IMG/VR virus record: IMGVR_UViG_3300035034_000256
Span: 1 to 31,228 of that record
DNA from: a virus
Reading direction: 5' to 3' (one strand)
Length of the DNA: 31,228 bases
The notes beneath the pieces were generated by a model, which saw only the letters and a program-made list of their open reading frames with translations, was not told where the DNA came from and made no database searches. Each line of letters opens with the position of its first letter. Within the stretch, counting starts at the first letter, position 1. The translations under genes and the position numbers were made by a program. Positions 25,410 to 30,057 of this stretch are shown here, piece after piece.

Positions 25410-25940
25410 TTATGGATTTCTATACTTTATCCCTAGAAGGGCACACCTTTCTCTTACTTTCTTAAGCTGAGTGTCTGTACTTCGGCTTGGCCATACCTTA
25501 CACTCCTTGAGTTCTAGCACTGTGCGTCTTGAGTCAATTAAAGCATCTAGTGATGGTTCTGATAGCATATCTTTTGAATAGTCAATTTTATACTGAATAC
25601 CAGCAAAGCTAGAGCCAAGGCTTTCTCGTACCGACTCTTGCCTAATGAAGATTATGTCAAATTCTACACCCCGGTGACTACAACGATAATACCAATATTG
25701 ACCCTTAATTTTGTACTCGCTGTCAGGCCCGAGACCTACTTTAATTATATCAAACACCGATAATAACAATCTGTCCATTATCCACTTTTCACATGGGCGA
25801 GGCCCGTAATAGAAGAAGTCCATGTCTTTGGGTGTAATAAACTCTGTGTTAAAGAAAAACTTCTTTAAAGCCCAACTTCCTCCAAGGTAAATTTTACCTG
25901 GAAATATAGCACGCATAGTCCTAATAACATCTTTATTCAC
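25410..25940 (-). CDS. minimal nucleotidyltransferase-fold protein
   Basis: The 176-residue product, starting from GTG at 25938-25940 (AAGG 10 nt upstream), has YLGGSWALKKF (residues 18-28), KDMDFF (38-43) and a later VEFDIIF. This is the GGS...DxD...D layout of nucleotidyltransferases. An ATG at 25914-25916 is an alternative start. The frame continues upstream through two tRNA genes, so the longer version is an artefact. Its position 18 bp downstream of tRNA-His invites a role on tRNA ends, or a MNT-like toxin or antitoxin role. Both are inference. Confidence 0.65.
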   Translation of the reverse strand: MNKDVIRTMRAIFPGKIYLGGSWALKKFFFNTEFITPKDMDFFYYGPRPCEKWIMDRLLLSVFDIIKVGLGPDSEYKIKGQYWYYRCSHRGVEFDIIFIRQESVRESLGSSFAGIQYKIDYSKDMLSEPSLDALIDSRRTVLELKECKVWPSRSTDTQLKKVRERCALLGIKYRNP

Positions 25941-25957
25941 AATTGCTACCTTGGATT

Positions 25958-26034
25958 TGGGGTAAGGGACGGGCATCGAACCCGCAACGATCAGCTTCAC
26001 AAACTGAGGCTCTACCAATTGAGCTACCCATACC
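25958..26034 (-). tRNA. tRNA-His (anticodon GUG)
   Basis: The anticodon loop TTGTGAA is on TCAGT/GCTGA. It has the extra G-1 opposite C73 typical of tRNA-His, and CCA is encoded. There is one acceptor mismatch (U4-U69) in GTATGGG/CCCTTAC. The T-arm is GCGGG-TTCGATG-CCCGT. Confidence 0.94.
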
Positions 26035-26041
26035 ATCAATT

Positions 26042-26115
26042 TGGTAGATCCGGTGGGAATCGAACCCACGTATTCTGGTTAAAAGCCAGATGCTAATCCC
26101 CTCAGCTACGAATCT
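26042..26115 (-). tRNA. tRNA-Lys (anticodon UUU)
   Basis: The acceptor is AGATTCG/CGGATCT, discriminator A, with CCA encoded. The anticodon loop CTTTTAA is on TCTGG/CCAGA, and the T-arm is GTGGG-TTCGATT-CCCAC. Confidence 0.95.
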
Positions 26116-26324
26116 ATTATTTGGCTGCCCCTCTAGCGTAGGCTAAAGAGGGCTTTATACATACTATAGCGATGTACTTGCTGGGTCTGTTTTTTGTTAA
26201 TGTGAAAACAAGAATTGTATTCTTGGAAGGGCTTGAGTATACGGCTCTAAACCCTAGGCACAGACACCCTGGAAAAACACATCTAGACTTTTTAGTGCGT
26301 CCTCTAGATAAACGCTTCCGTATA
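26116..26324 (-). ncRNA. hairpin-rich inter-tRNA spacer, possible structured RNA
   Basis: These 209 nt have no ORF with a ribosome site. Visible helices include CAAGAAT-TGT-ATTCTTG (26209-26225, perfect 7 bp), GGGTCTGT (26183-26190) with ACAGACACCC (26260-26269, two-base bulge), and GCCCCTCTAGC with GCTAAAGAGGGC (26127-26153). A nested arrangement suggests a folded RNA between tRNA-Ile and tRNA-Lys. Confidence 0.4.
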
Positions 26325-26399
26325 TGGTAGTCGGAGTTAGAATTGAACTAACACTCTCTCGGTTATCAACCAAGTGCTTTACCATTAAGCTACCCGACC
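26325..26399 (-). tRNA. tRNA-Ile (anticodon GAU)
   Basis: The acceptor is GGTCGGG/TCCGACT (G-U pairs at both ends), discriminator A, with CCA encoded. The anticodon loop TTGATAA is on CTTGG/CCGAG, and the T-arm is GTTAG-TTCAATT-CTAAC. Confidence 0.94.
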
Positions 26400-26411
26400 T
26401 TTATCTTTATT

Positions 26412-26490
26412 TGGTCGGAGTGGTAGGATTTGAACCTACGACCTCTCAGTTCCAAACCGAGCCGTCTGACCTGACTGACATTACACTCCG
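26412..26490 (-). tRNA. tRNA-Pro (anticodon UGG)
   Basis: The acceptor is CGGAGTG/CACTCCG, discriminator A, with CCA encoded. The anticodon loop TTTGGAA is on CTCGG/CTGAG, and the T-arm is GTAGG-TTCAAAT-CCTAC. Confidence 0.94.
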
Positions 26491-26494
26491 TTAT

Positions 26495-26566
26495 TGGTTG
26501 CGGGCTCTGGTAACGATCCAGCTTTTTGGCTTATGAGACCAACGTGACCCTGTTCACTTACCCGCA
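26495..26566 (-). tRNA. tRNA with CAU anticodon (possible initiator-like Met)
   Basis: The acceptor is TGCGGGT/GCCCGCA with a weak U1-A72 pair, discriminator A, CCA encoded. The anticodon loop CTCATAA is on TTGGT/GCCAA. The 3' end CCCGCAACCA equals that of E. coli fMet tRNA. The weak 1-72 pair favours formylation, but the three G-C pairs of initiators are not complete, and the T-loop is ATCGTTA. Confidence 0.8.
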
Positions 26567-26568
26567 TT

Positions 26569-26606
26569 AAAAAACGTAAGCCTGTGTGCTTTAGGCTTCT
26601 ACTTAC
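26569..26606 (-). terminator. rho-independent terminator after the 57-residue gene
   Basis: In the minus sense AAGCCT pairs with AGGCTT, with outer GTAAG/CTTAC support, followed by TTTTTT at 26574-26569. A second hairpin, ACTGGT/ACCAGT (26619-26648), precedes it. Confidence 0.7.
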
Positions 26607-26654
26607 ATTCTATATTTTACTGGTTTTAGCACCAACACACAGACCAGTAATTCT

Positions 26655-26828
26655 TTACTCCCAGAACTTCTTGATTTCCTTAAATTCATTCTTAGAATGC
26701 TTTAAAAACTCTGAGTAGTGCTCTTGTACTGTAATCATATCTTTGTGTTCAAAATAAACTACACCTACTGTATCTGCGAACCAATTGCTGACATCATTGC
26801 AAATCTGCACTTTCTTATCGTATGTCAT
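26655..26828 (-). CDS. small hypothetical protein, 57 residues
   Basis: The sequence starts MTYDKKVQICNDVSNWF and ends FKEIKKFWE. It has a strong AGGAG site 6 nt before the ATG, its own consensus promoter 32 bp upstream and a terminator after it. It is soluble, with mixed charge and no recognised motif. The complete expression signals make it a real gene although it is short. Confidence 0.7.
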   Translation of the reverse strand: MTYDKKVQICNDVSNWFADTVGVVYFEHKDMITVQEHYSEFLKHSKNEFKEIKKFWE

Positions 26829-26836
26829 TTACTAGC

Positions 26837-26911
26837 TCCTTTATCCAATCTATGAAACTATTATACAGTATCATTAAGCAATTGTCAAGGACTTTCTTTA
26901 TTTGGTGGGCC
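26837..26911. repeat. 75-bp direct repeat, copy 1 (promoter plus tRNA-Leu 3' end)
   Basis: It is identical to 27282-27356 except at one base (26900 A, 27345 G). Each copy contains a full sigma70 promoter and the 3' end of a tRNA-Leu gene, so a promoter-tRNA module has been duplicated or converted. Confidence 0.95.
26860..26888 (-). promoter_or_regulatory. consensus sigma70 promoter (repeat copy 1)
   Basis: TTGACA (26883-26888) and TATAAT (26860-26865) are 17 bp apart on the minus strand, upstream of the 57-residue gene. Confidence 0.92.
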
Positions 26912-26979
26912 TAGTGGGATTCGAACCCACACTGTGGAACTTTTAAGGCTCCTGCCTCTACCAATTGCGCTATAGGCCC
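26903..26979 (-). tRNA. tRNA-Leu (anticodon UAA) with a short variable loop
   Basis: The acceptor is GGGCCTA/TAGGCCC, A73 fits Leu, and CCA is encoded. The anticodon loop CTTAAAA is on GGAGC/GTTCC. The variable region is only ACAGT, where bacterial tRNA-Leu has a long arm. The D-stem is imperfect (GCGC against AGGC). The T-arm is GTGGG-TTCGAAT-CCCAC. Confidence 0.85.
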
Positions 26980-27187
26980 GTAATTTGTGGAGAGCGTGTT
27001 AACGCTATCGGGTCCCCAGACCGGCTCTATTTCACGAGGATAGAACAATACGACTTCCCTATTTTAAGTGTAGGGAAAGCAAAAACACTAGCATCTGACG
27101 AGGCTAACGACACATTTGTTTACCAAGAACGTGTAATAGGGCTGGAATCTGGCTACCAGCAGCCTTTCTGCATTAACATACAGAATT
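26980..27187 (-). ncRNA. hairpin-rich inter-tRNA spacer, possible structured RNA
   Basis: These 208 nt show TTCCCTA/TAGGGAA (27055-27077, perfect 7 bp), TCTAT/ATAGA (27026-27044), GGTC-CCCA-GACC near 27011-27022, GCGT-GTTA-ACGC just before it, and CTGG-CTA-CCAG near 27152. A plus-strand open frame crosses the spacer but starts and ends inside tRNA genes. A folded RNA is more likely. Confidence 0.4.
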
Positions 27188-27264
27188 TGGTACTCTAGAG
27201 GGGATTCGAACCCCTGATATCCACCTTGAAAGGGTGGGGACTTAGACCGCTTGTCCACTAGAGC
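27188..27264 (-). tRNA. tRNA-Glu (anticodon UUC)
   Basis: The acceptor is GCTCTAG/CTAGAGT, discriminator A, with CCA encoded. The anticodon loop CTTTCAA is on CCACC/GGTGG, and the T-arm is AGGGG-TTCGAAT-CCCCT, much like E. coli tRNA-Glu. It is driven by the promoter at 27305-27333. Confidence 0.94.
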
Positions 27265-27281
27265 ATTGAAACTATGCTATT

Positions 27282-27356
27282 TCCTTTATCCAATCTATGA
27301 AACTATTATACAGTATCATTAAGCAATTGTCAAGGACTTTCTTTGTTTGGTGGGCC
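27282..27356. repeat. 75-bp direct repeat, copy 2 (promoter plus tRNA-Leu 3' end)
   Basis: It matches 26837-26911 at 74 of 75 bases. The copies lie 445 bp apart and each abuts a tRNA-Leu gene. Confidence 0.95.
27305..27333 (-). promoter_or_regulatory. consensus sigma70 promoter (repeat copy 2)
   Basis: TTGACA (27328-27333) and TATAAT (27305-27310) are 17 bp apart on the minus strand. It transcribes tRNA-Glu, the spacer and tRNA-Leu(UAA). Confidence 0.92.
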
Positions 27357-27430
27357 AGGAGGGACTCGAACCCTCAAAGACCTTCGGTCTAAACGAAGTA
27401 GCTGTGCCAATTTGCATTAGTCACCGGCCC
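27348..27430 (-). tRNA. tRNA-Leu (anticodon UAG), unusual arms
   Basis: The acceptor is GGGCCGG/CTGGCCC, A73, with CCA encoded. The anticodon loop TTTAGAC is on CTTCG/CGAAG, and the T-arm is GAGGG-TTCGAGT-CCCTC. The variable region is about 6 nt (GTCTTT), not a class II arm. The extra length lies in the D-arm region (ACTAATGCAAATTGGCACAG). Confidence 0.85.
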
Positions 27431-27735
27431 TAATTAGTTCCACTGGATGCTAATCCTACAAGCGTGTGGAGACACTTATGTTAATTCAACGCATTAACAC
27501 ATTCGCCTATGTTGCATTCGATTAAGAGTGTTATGAAGACCCACGAGTAAAGAACATAAGAAAAAACTCAGCTAGTAATGATAGCCAACACCTTCACTAT
27601 TTTTATAAGCGATTGAAGGAACCCCCATTGCGGCGACGTAAGGTTTAGCAGACCCATGTAACCGAATTAGTTTCCCGACACTATCTCGGGGAGCAAAGCT
27701 CTACTAGTATTATTTTAGGGTCTAGTCTCCCTAAT
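27431..27735 (-). ncRNA. 305-nt structured inter-tRNA spacer, possible non-coding RNA
   Basis: No ORF with a ribosome site is seen. Helices readable in the sequence include CTTATGTT (27475-27482) with AACATAAG (27553-27560), TAACAC (27495-27500) with GTGTTA (27528-27533), CCTTCA (27591-27596) with TGAAGG (27614-27619), CCCGA/TCGGG (27674-27690) and GAGC-AAA-GCTC (27691-27701). The first two are nested. It would be transcribed from the promoter at 28760 together with the larger RNA and the tRNAs. Confidence 0.45.
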
Positions 27736-27811
27736 TGGCGATCCGTAGGGGCTTCGATCCCCTTGCCTCTAGCGTGACAAGCTAGCGCTCTCCCGATTGA
27801 GCTAACGAACC
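27736..27811 (-). tRNA. tRNA-Asp (anticodon GUC)
   Basis: The acceptor is GGTTCGT/ACGGATC, G73 fits Asp, and CCA is encoded. The anticodon loop TTGTCAC is on CTAGC/GCTAG. The T-loop ATCGAAG lacks T54. Confidence 0.92.
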
Positions 27812-27817
27812 TTTATT

Positions 27818-27902
27818 TGGTGGAGAGAGTAGGATTCGAACCTACAGTATATCTTCGTGACGGGTTTACAATCCGCTTGCTTCTCCATTTGCATATCTCT
27901 CC
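27818..27902 (-). tRNA. tRNA-Tyr (anticodon GUA), class II
   Basis: The acceptor is GGAGAGA/TCTCTCC, A73, with CCA encoded. The anticodon loop is TTGTAAA. A long variable arm (about 14 nt, CACGAAGATATACT) is present as expected for bacterial tRNA-Tyr. It follows the large non-coding RNA directly. Confidence 0.94.
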
Positions 27903-28753
27903 AAAACCTTAAAATATACTTAGTACAAATACACTTTAAGCTTCCCTCTAGTAACCACTGAATGGCTGCATCTATACTTTGGGCTAGAAGGCTCCCGTAC
28001 TAAAGATTCGATCTACTATTCGGGGGTTGCTGCCCCTTTTCGCTCACTACTACTACTATAGTACTTATGACGGTTAGGTATCGTCCGCCTACAGAGGAAG
28101 GGTAGTGACCTCTGTACCTTGACTCATTTCTACTACCAATATCCAATTTAAATAAGAAATTGGAAACTTTACTACTAGGCTGCGTTGCCTTGTATCACTG
28201 ATCCCTAATCTAAGAACTCGCCAGCTCTATATCCAACAAGGGACAGCCGCAGGACACCATGCCCGCTAGTACATCCCGCTAAAGATGTACTAATATAAGT
28301 ATTTGAGGGGAGCTCTCCAAGCACTATTTCTAGCGGCGACTCTCTACTCCAACTCTCGGAATTAGGGGCTTCCTAAGACTGTGGTTGACAAGTTTTTACA
28401 TCAAATACTTATATTAGTAAACCTTAAAAGATGCCTCCCAATTTGAAAGTTCGGCACAGGGGAGGCCGTTTCAATACCTAATAACGATTTAGTCTCTAGG
28501 AGCTAGTATTTATAACGACTTGAGGAGTACATATAATACTAGCAGGCCATACTATTCGGGCCTATCGTTAATCATTCCTGCAACCGATTAGTTAACGAAC
28601 TTCGGTATAGTCCGATAAAGAAGCAAGAGTTAAACTTCCAGTTACCCTCTTGTCTTACTTTATAATAACCCGCACGATTTGAGCATAGAAACTTCCATAG
28701 GCTTGGCGAGTATATCTAAGCAGTTGCGCTTTTTTTCCTTTTTCTCGATTTGA
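27903..28753 (-). ncRNA. large structured non-coding RNA candidate, about 850 nt (GOLLD/ROOL-like in size and setting)
   Basis: The region has no supported ORF and lies between a strong promoter and tRNA-Tyr. Perfect inverted repeats are dense: TACTAATATAAGTATTTGA (28288-28306) with its complement at 28401-28419 (19 bp), GCTAGTATT/AATACTAGC (28502-28543), TACAGAGG/CCTCTGTA (28090-28116), TAGTACATC/GATGTACTA (28267-28292), CCAATTT/AAATTGG (28143-28163), GCCTCCC/GGGAGGC (28433-28466), TCGTTAA/TTAACGA (28565-28598) and CAAGAG/CTCTTG (28624-28652). GGTAGT in the 28098-28108 loop can pair with ACTACC (28132-28137), a pseudoknot. The motif TACTATTCGGG occurs twice (28014, 28550). Giant RNAs of this size next to phage tRNAs are known as GOLLD and ROOL. 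Membership of either class is not shown here. The predicted RNA 5' end is near 28753 and may be processed at tRNA-Tyr. Confidence 0.65.
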
Positions 28754-28759
28754 AAGACT

Positions 28760-28788
28760 ATTATACGCCTTTCAAAGGGAAAAGTCAA
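28760..28788 (-). promoter_or_regulatory. sigma70 promoter of the large RNA
   Basis: TTGACT (28783-28788) and TATAAT (28760-28765) are 17 bp apart on the minus strand. The sequence around it (AGACTATTATACGCCTTTCA) is repeated at the SprT-gene promoter. No gene start follows for 850 nt, so its direct product is RNA. Confidence 0.9.
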
Positions 28789-28795
28789 GAACTTT

Positions 28796-28981
28796 TTAAA
28801 TCTCTACATAACCCCAGTCCATTCGATCCCAAGCTATAGACCTCATTATTTCGTCCTTATACTCTTCTTCCATTCCATTCCATTCTTCGTCAGTAAGACC
28901 CAAGTCTTCTTTAGTGTCTACTACTTGCTCGTACTGAGACTGGGAGTTAGCTCCAGAGTCTAGCCATACTTTAATTTTCAT
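28796..28981 (-). CDS. small conserved acidic phage protein (DUF7167-like)
   Basis: The 61-residue product has KVWLDSGANSQSQYEQVVDT, LGLTDEEWNGMEEEYKDEIM and DWGYVEI. I recognise this pattern from small phage proteins of unknown role grouped as DUF7167. The ATG follows the SprT-like stop with AAGG upstream, so the two genes form one unit under the promoter at 29506. Confidence 0.7.
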   Translation of the reverse strand: MKIKVWLDSGANSQSQYEQVVDTKEDLGLTDEEWNGMEEEYKDEIMRSIAWDRMDWGYVEI

Positions 28982-28986
28982 TTTAG

Positions 28987-29475
28987 TTACCTTACTTGCT
29001 TCAATACCAGTTTACCCAGTGTTTCTTTGTTTCCTGGAATGTATGCGCGGCTCCAGTCTCTGCGAGGCTTTCTCAGGTACTTATACGCTACGCTACCATC
29101 TAAAGTGTTGATTACGTGCCACTTGTACTTACTATCTAGCAAAGCTTTCTGGTTATCGCAGTAGTTTCCAAGTCTAGAGCCTGTTCCACCCATAGCTTTG
29201 TGTAGCTTGACCCAATTAGGCCCGTGGCTCTCTGCTTCTTTGGTTAGTGCGTGTGCCACTTCGTGGGTAATGGTCTCCATAACGTCTTTAATAGAGGATG
29301 CGCTGGCAAGAGGCTCGGATAATACTATTGTCTTTGTAGCGTGGGTACACATACCGAAACAAGCCAAAGCTCTGCTATACTTGAATACCCAACCATCTGC
29401 TATAAGGTCTTTACCAGTTAATTTCTTGCCTATTTTTACAGCTTCTTGGAACATATCTAAGTGTAGTTGCTTCAT
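28987..29475 (-). CDS. SprT-like zinc metalloprotease
   Basis: The 162-residue product has the zinc motif H71-E72-V-A-H75 in ETITHEVAHAL. The surrounding layout (ATKTIVLSEPL before it; HGPNWVKLHKAMGG after it) is that of SprT/Spartan family proteases. In eukaryotes Spartan cleaves DNA-protein crosslinks. Phage roles are unknown. It has a strong promoter and stands alone with one small gene inside the tRNA region. The C-terminus is basic (KPRRDWSRAYIPG), consistent with nucleic-acid contact. Confidence 0.88.
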   Translation of the reverse strand: MKQLHLDMFQEAVKIGKKLTGKDLIADGWVFKYSRALACFGMCTHATKTIVLSEPLASASSIKDVMETITHEVAHALTKEAESHGPNWVKLHKAMGGTGSRLGNYCDNQKALLDSKYKWHVINTLDGSVAYKYLRKPRRDWSRAYIPGNKETLGKLVLKQVR

Positions 29476-29505
29476 TGTTTTCCCCTTTATCCAATCTATA
29501 AGACT

Positions 29506-29534
29506 ATTATACGCCTTTCAAAGGGGAAAGTCAA
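29506..29534 (-). promoter_or_regulatory. sigma70 promoter of the SprT-like unit
   Basis: TTGACT (29529-29534) and TATAAT (29506-29511) are 17 bp apart on the minus strand. It is nearly identical to the promoter of the large RNA and shares CTTTATCCAATCTAT with the 75-bp repeats. Confidence 0.9.
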
Positions 29535-29546
29535 GAACTACTTTAT

Positions 29547-29624
29547 TGGGCTGAGTGCCTAGGATTCGAACCTAGATTGAACCATATTTATTTAAGGTCC
29601 GCGAAAACCCTCGTTATCACTCAA
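29547..29624 (-). pseudogene. aberrant tRNA-like gene with a 12-nt anticodon-arm loop
   Basis: A canonical T-arm (CTAGG-TTCGAAT-CCTAG) and acceptor TTGAGTG/CACTCAG followed by C and CCA are present. The anticodon arm reads GGACC-TTAAATAAATAT-GGTTC, a 12-nt loop instead of 7, and the D-arm is poor. The acceptor register is also off by one relative to the T-stem. It may be a decayed tRNA or an odd functional one. It resembles the anticodon arm of the Leu(UAA) gene with an insertion. No amino acid can be assigned. Confidence 0.5.
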
Positions 29625-29629
29625 TTGTT

Positions 29630-29704
29630 TGGCTCCAGTACTAGGAATCGAACCTAGCTATGGCAAGTTAACAGCTTGCTCCCACACCTTGCGGGTCCAC
29701 TGGA
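29630..29704 (-). tRNA. tRNA-Asn (anticodon GUU)
   Basis: The acceptor is TCCAGTG/TACTGGA, G73 fits Asn, and CCA is encoded. The anticodon loop CTGTTAA is on GCAAG/CTTGC, and the T-arm is CTAGG-TTCGATT-CCTAG. Confidence 0.95.
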
Positions 29705-29711
29705 ATTAAAT

Positions 29712-29786
29712 TGGTGCATTCTGATGGTATCGAACCACCCTCTCGTGCTCTTCAGGCACACGCTAATCCGTCTCAGCTAAGAATGC
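29712..29786 (-). tRNA. tRNA-Phe (anticodon GAA)
   Basis: The acceptor is GCATTCT/AGAATGC, discriminator A, with CCA encoded. The anticodon loop CTGAAGA is on TGTGC/GCACG. It starts 4 nt after the last hairpin of the tmRNA coding piece. Confidence 0.95.
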
Positions 29787-29848
29787 TTAGTTCCAGGGTG
29801 TTAACCCTGGAATGACTGGTTCTGTTGCCAAGTCCAGTCAAACTCCGA

Positions 29849-29890
29849 TCAGGCTGCTATAGCCACATCATATTCAGCGTCATTGGCTGC
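29849..29890 (-). CDS. tmRNA tag reading frame, AANDAEYDVAIAA-stop
   Basis: From the likely resume codon GCA (29890-29888) the frame reads AANDAEYDVAIAA and ends at TGA (29851-29849). It starts with the conserved A-N-D and ends with small hydrophobic residues, as ClpXP/ClpAP-recognised tags do. It differs from the E. coli tag ANDENYALAA and has the AAND start I recall from alphaproteobacterial two-piece tmRNAs. Whether GCA or the next GCC is the resume codon is uncertain by one residue. Confidence 0.88.
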   Translation of the reverse strand, partial: AANDAEYDVAIAA

Positions 29891-29966
29891 ATTTACATTT
29901 TTAGTCATTGAGTGACTAGCTATTCTCCACAATGCTATCTTCGGCTGTCGAATCCATATCAGCCCC

Positions 29967-29996
29967 CTCAAAAGTAGCCTACTACTAAGTTACTTT
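29967..29996 (-). other. intervening segment joining tmRNA acceptor and coding pieces
   Basis: Thirty nt lie between the CCA of the acceptor piece and G1 of the coding piece. AAAGTA at its start can pair with TACTTT near its end, so it would loop out and be removed by tRNA-processing enzymes, leaving two chains. Confidence 0.8.
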
Positions 29997-30043
29997 TGGT
30001 GGAGCTGGCGGGAGTTGAACCCGCGTCCATCCGCTCTTTACAT

Positions 30044-30057
30044 TGCTTCATCGAATT
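30044..30057. repeat. 14-bp direct repeat, copy at the tmRNA acceptor boundary
   Basis: TGCTTCATCG AATT (forward) here equals 30237-30250. The two copies bracket the 55-residue gene exactly. They may mark an insertion or a duplicated processing site. Confidence 0.85.

Larger units (their letters stand above)
29791..30050 (-). ncRNA. ssrA: transfer-messenger RNA gene, circularly permuted (two-piece)
   Basis: Both tmRNA landmarks are present but in swapped order. The 3' end GGACGCGGGTTCAACTCCCG followed by CCAGCTCCACCA (ending 29997) is upstream of the 5' end GGGGCTGATATGGATTCGAC (starting 29966). The acceptor pair GGGGCTG/CAGCTCC keeps the G3-U70 alanine signal. Helix 2 forms between the pieces: CCG (29944-29942) with CGG (30033-30031) and GCATTG (29935-29930) with CAATGT (30045-30040), with a matched internal loop. 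A tag frame and pseudoknot-like hairpins follow. The mature RNA would be two chains. It rescues stalled ribosomes and tags nascent chains for proteolysis, together with SmpB from the host. The outer ends are approximate. Confidence 0.93.

Noticed and set aside
25941-26069. Upstream extension of the nucleotidyltransferase gene
   Set aside because: The extra residues translate tRNA-Lys and tRNA-His sequence. A GTG with a ribosome site lies just after the tRNA.
26324-26536. Plus-strand 70-residue frame
   Set aside because: It covers three tRNA genes in antisense.
26965-27198. Plus-strand 77-residue open frame across a tRNA spacer
   Set aside because: It starts inside tRNA-Leu and ends inside tRNA-Glu, has no ribosome site and runs against all genes around it.
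28384-28419. Possible plus-strand promoter TTGACA followed by TTATAT/TATATT
   Set aside because: The -10 match is poor and the sequence is explained by the 19-bp RNA helix. No gene follows on that strand.
26116-28753. CRISPR array in the repeat-rich region
   Set aside because: The repeats are tRNA arms, promoter duplications and inverted repeats. There are no regularly spaced direct repeats and no cas genes.
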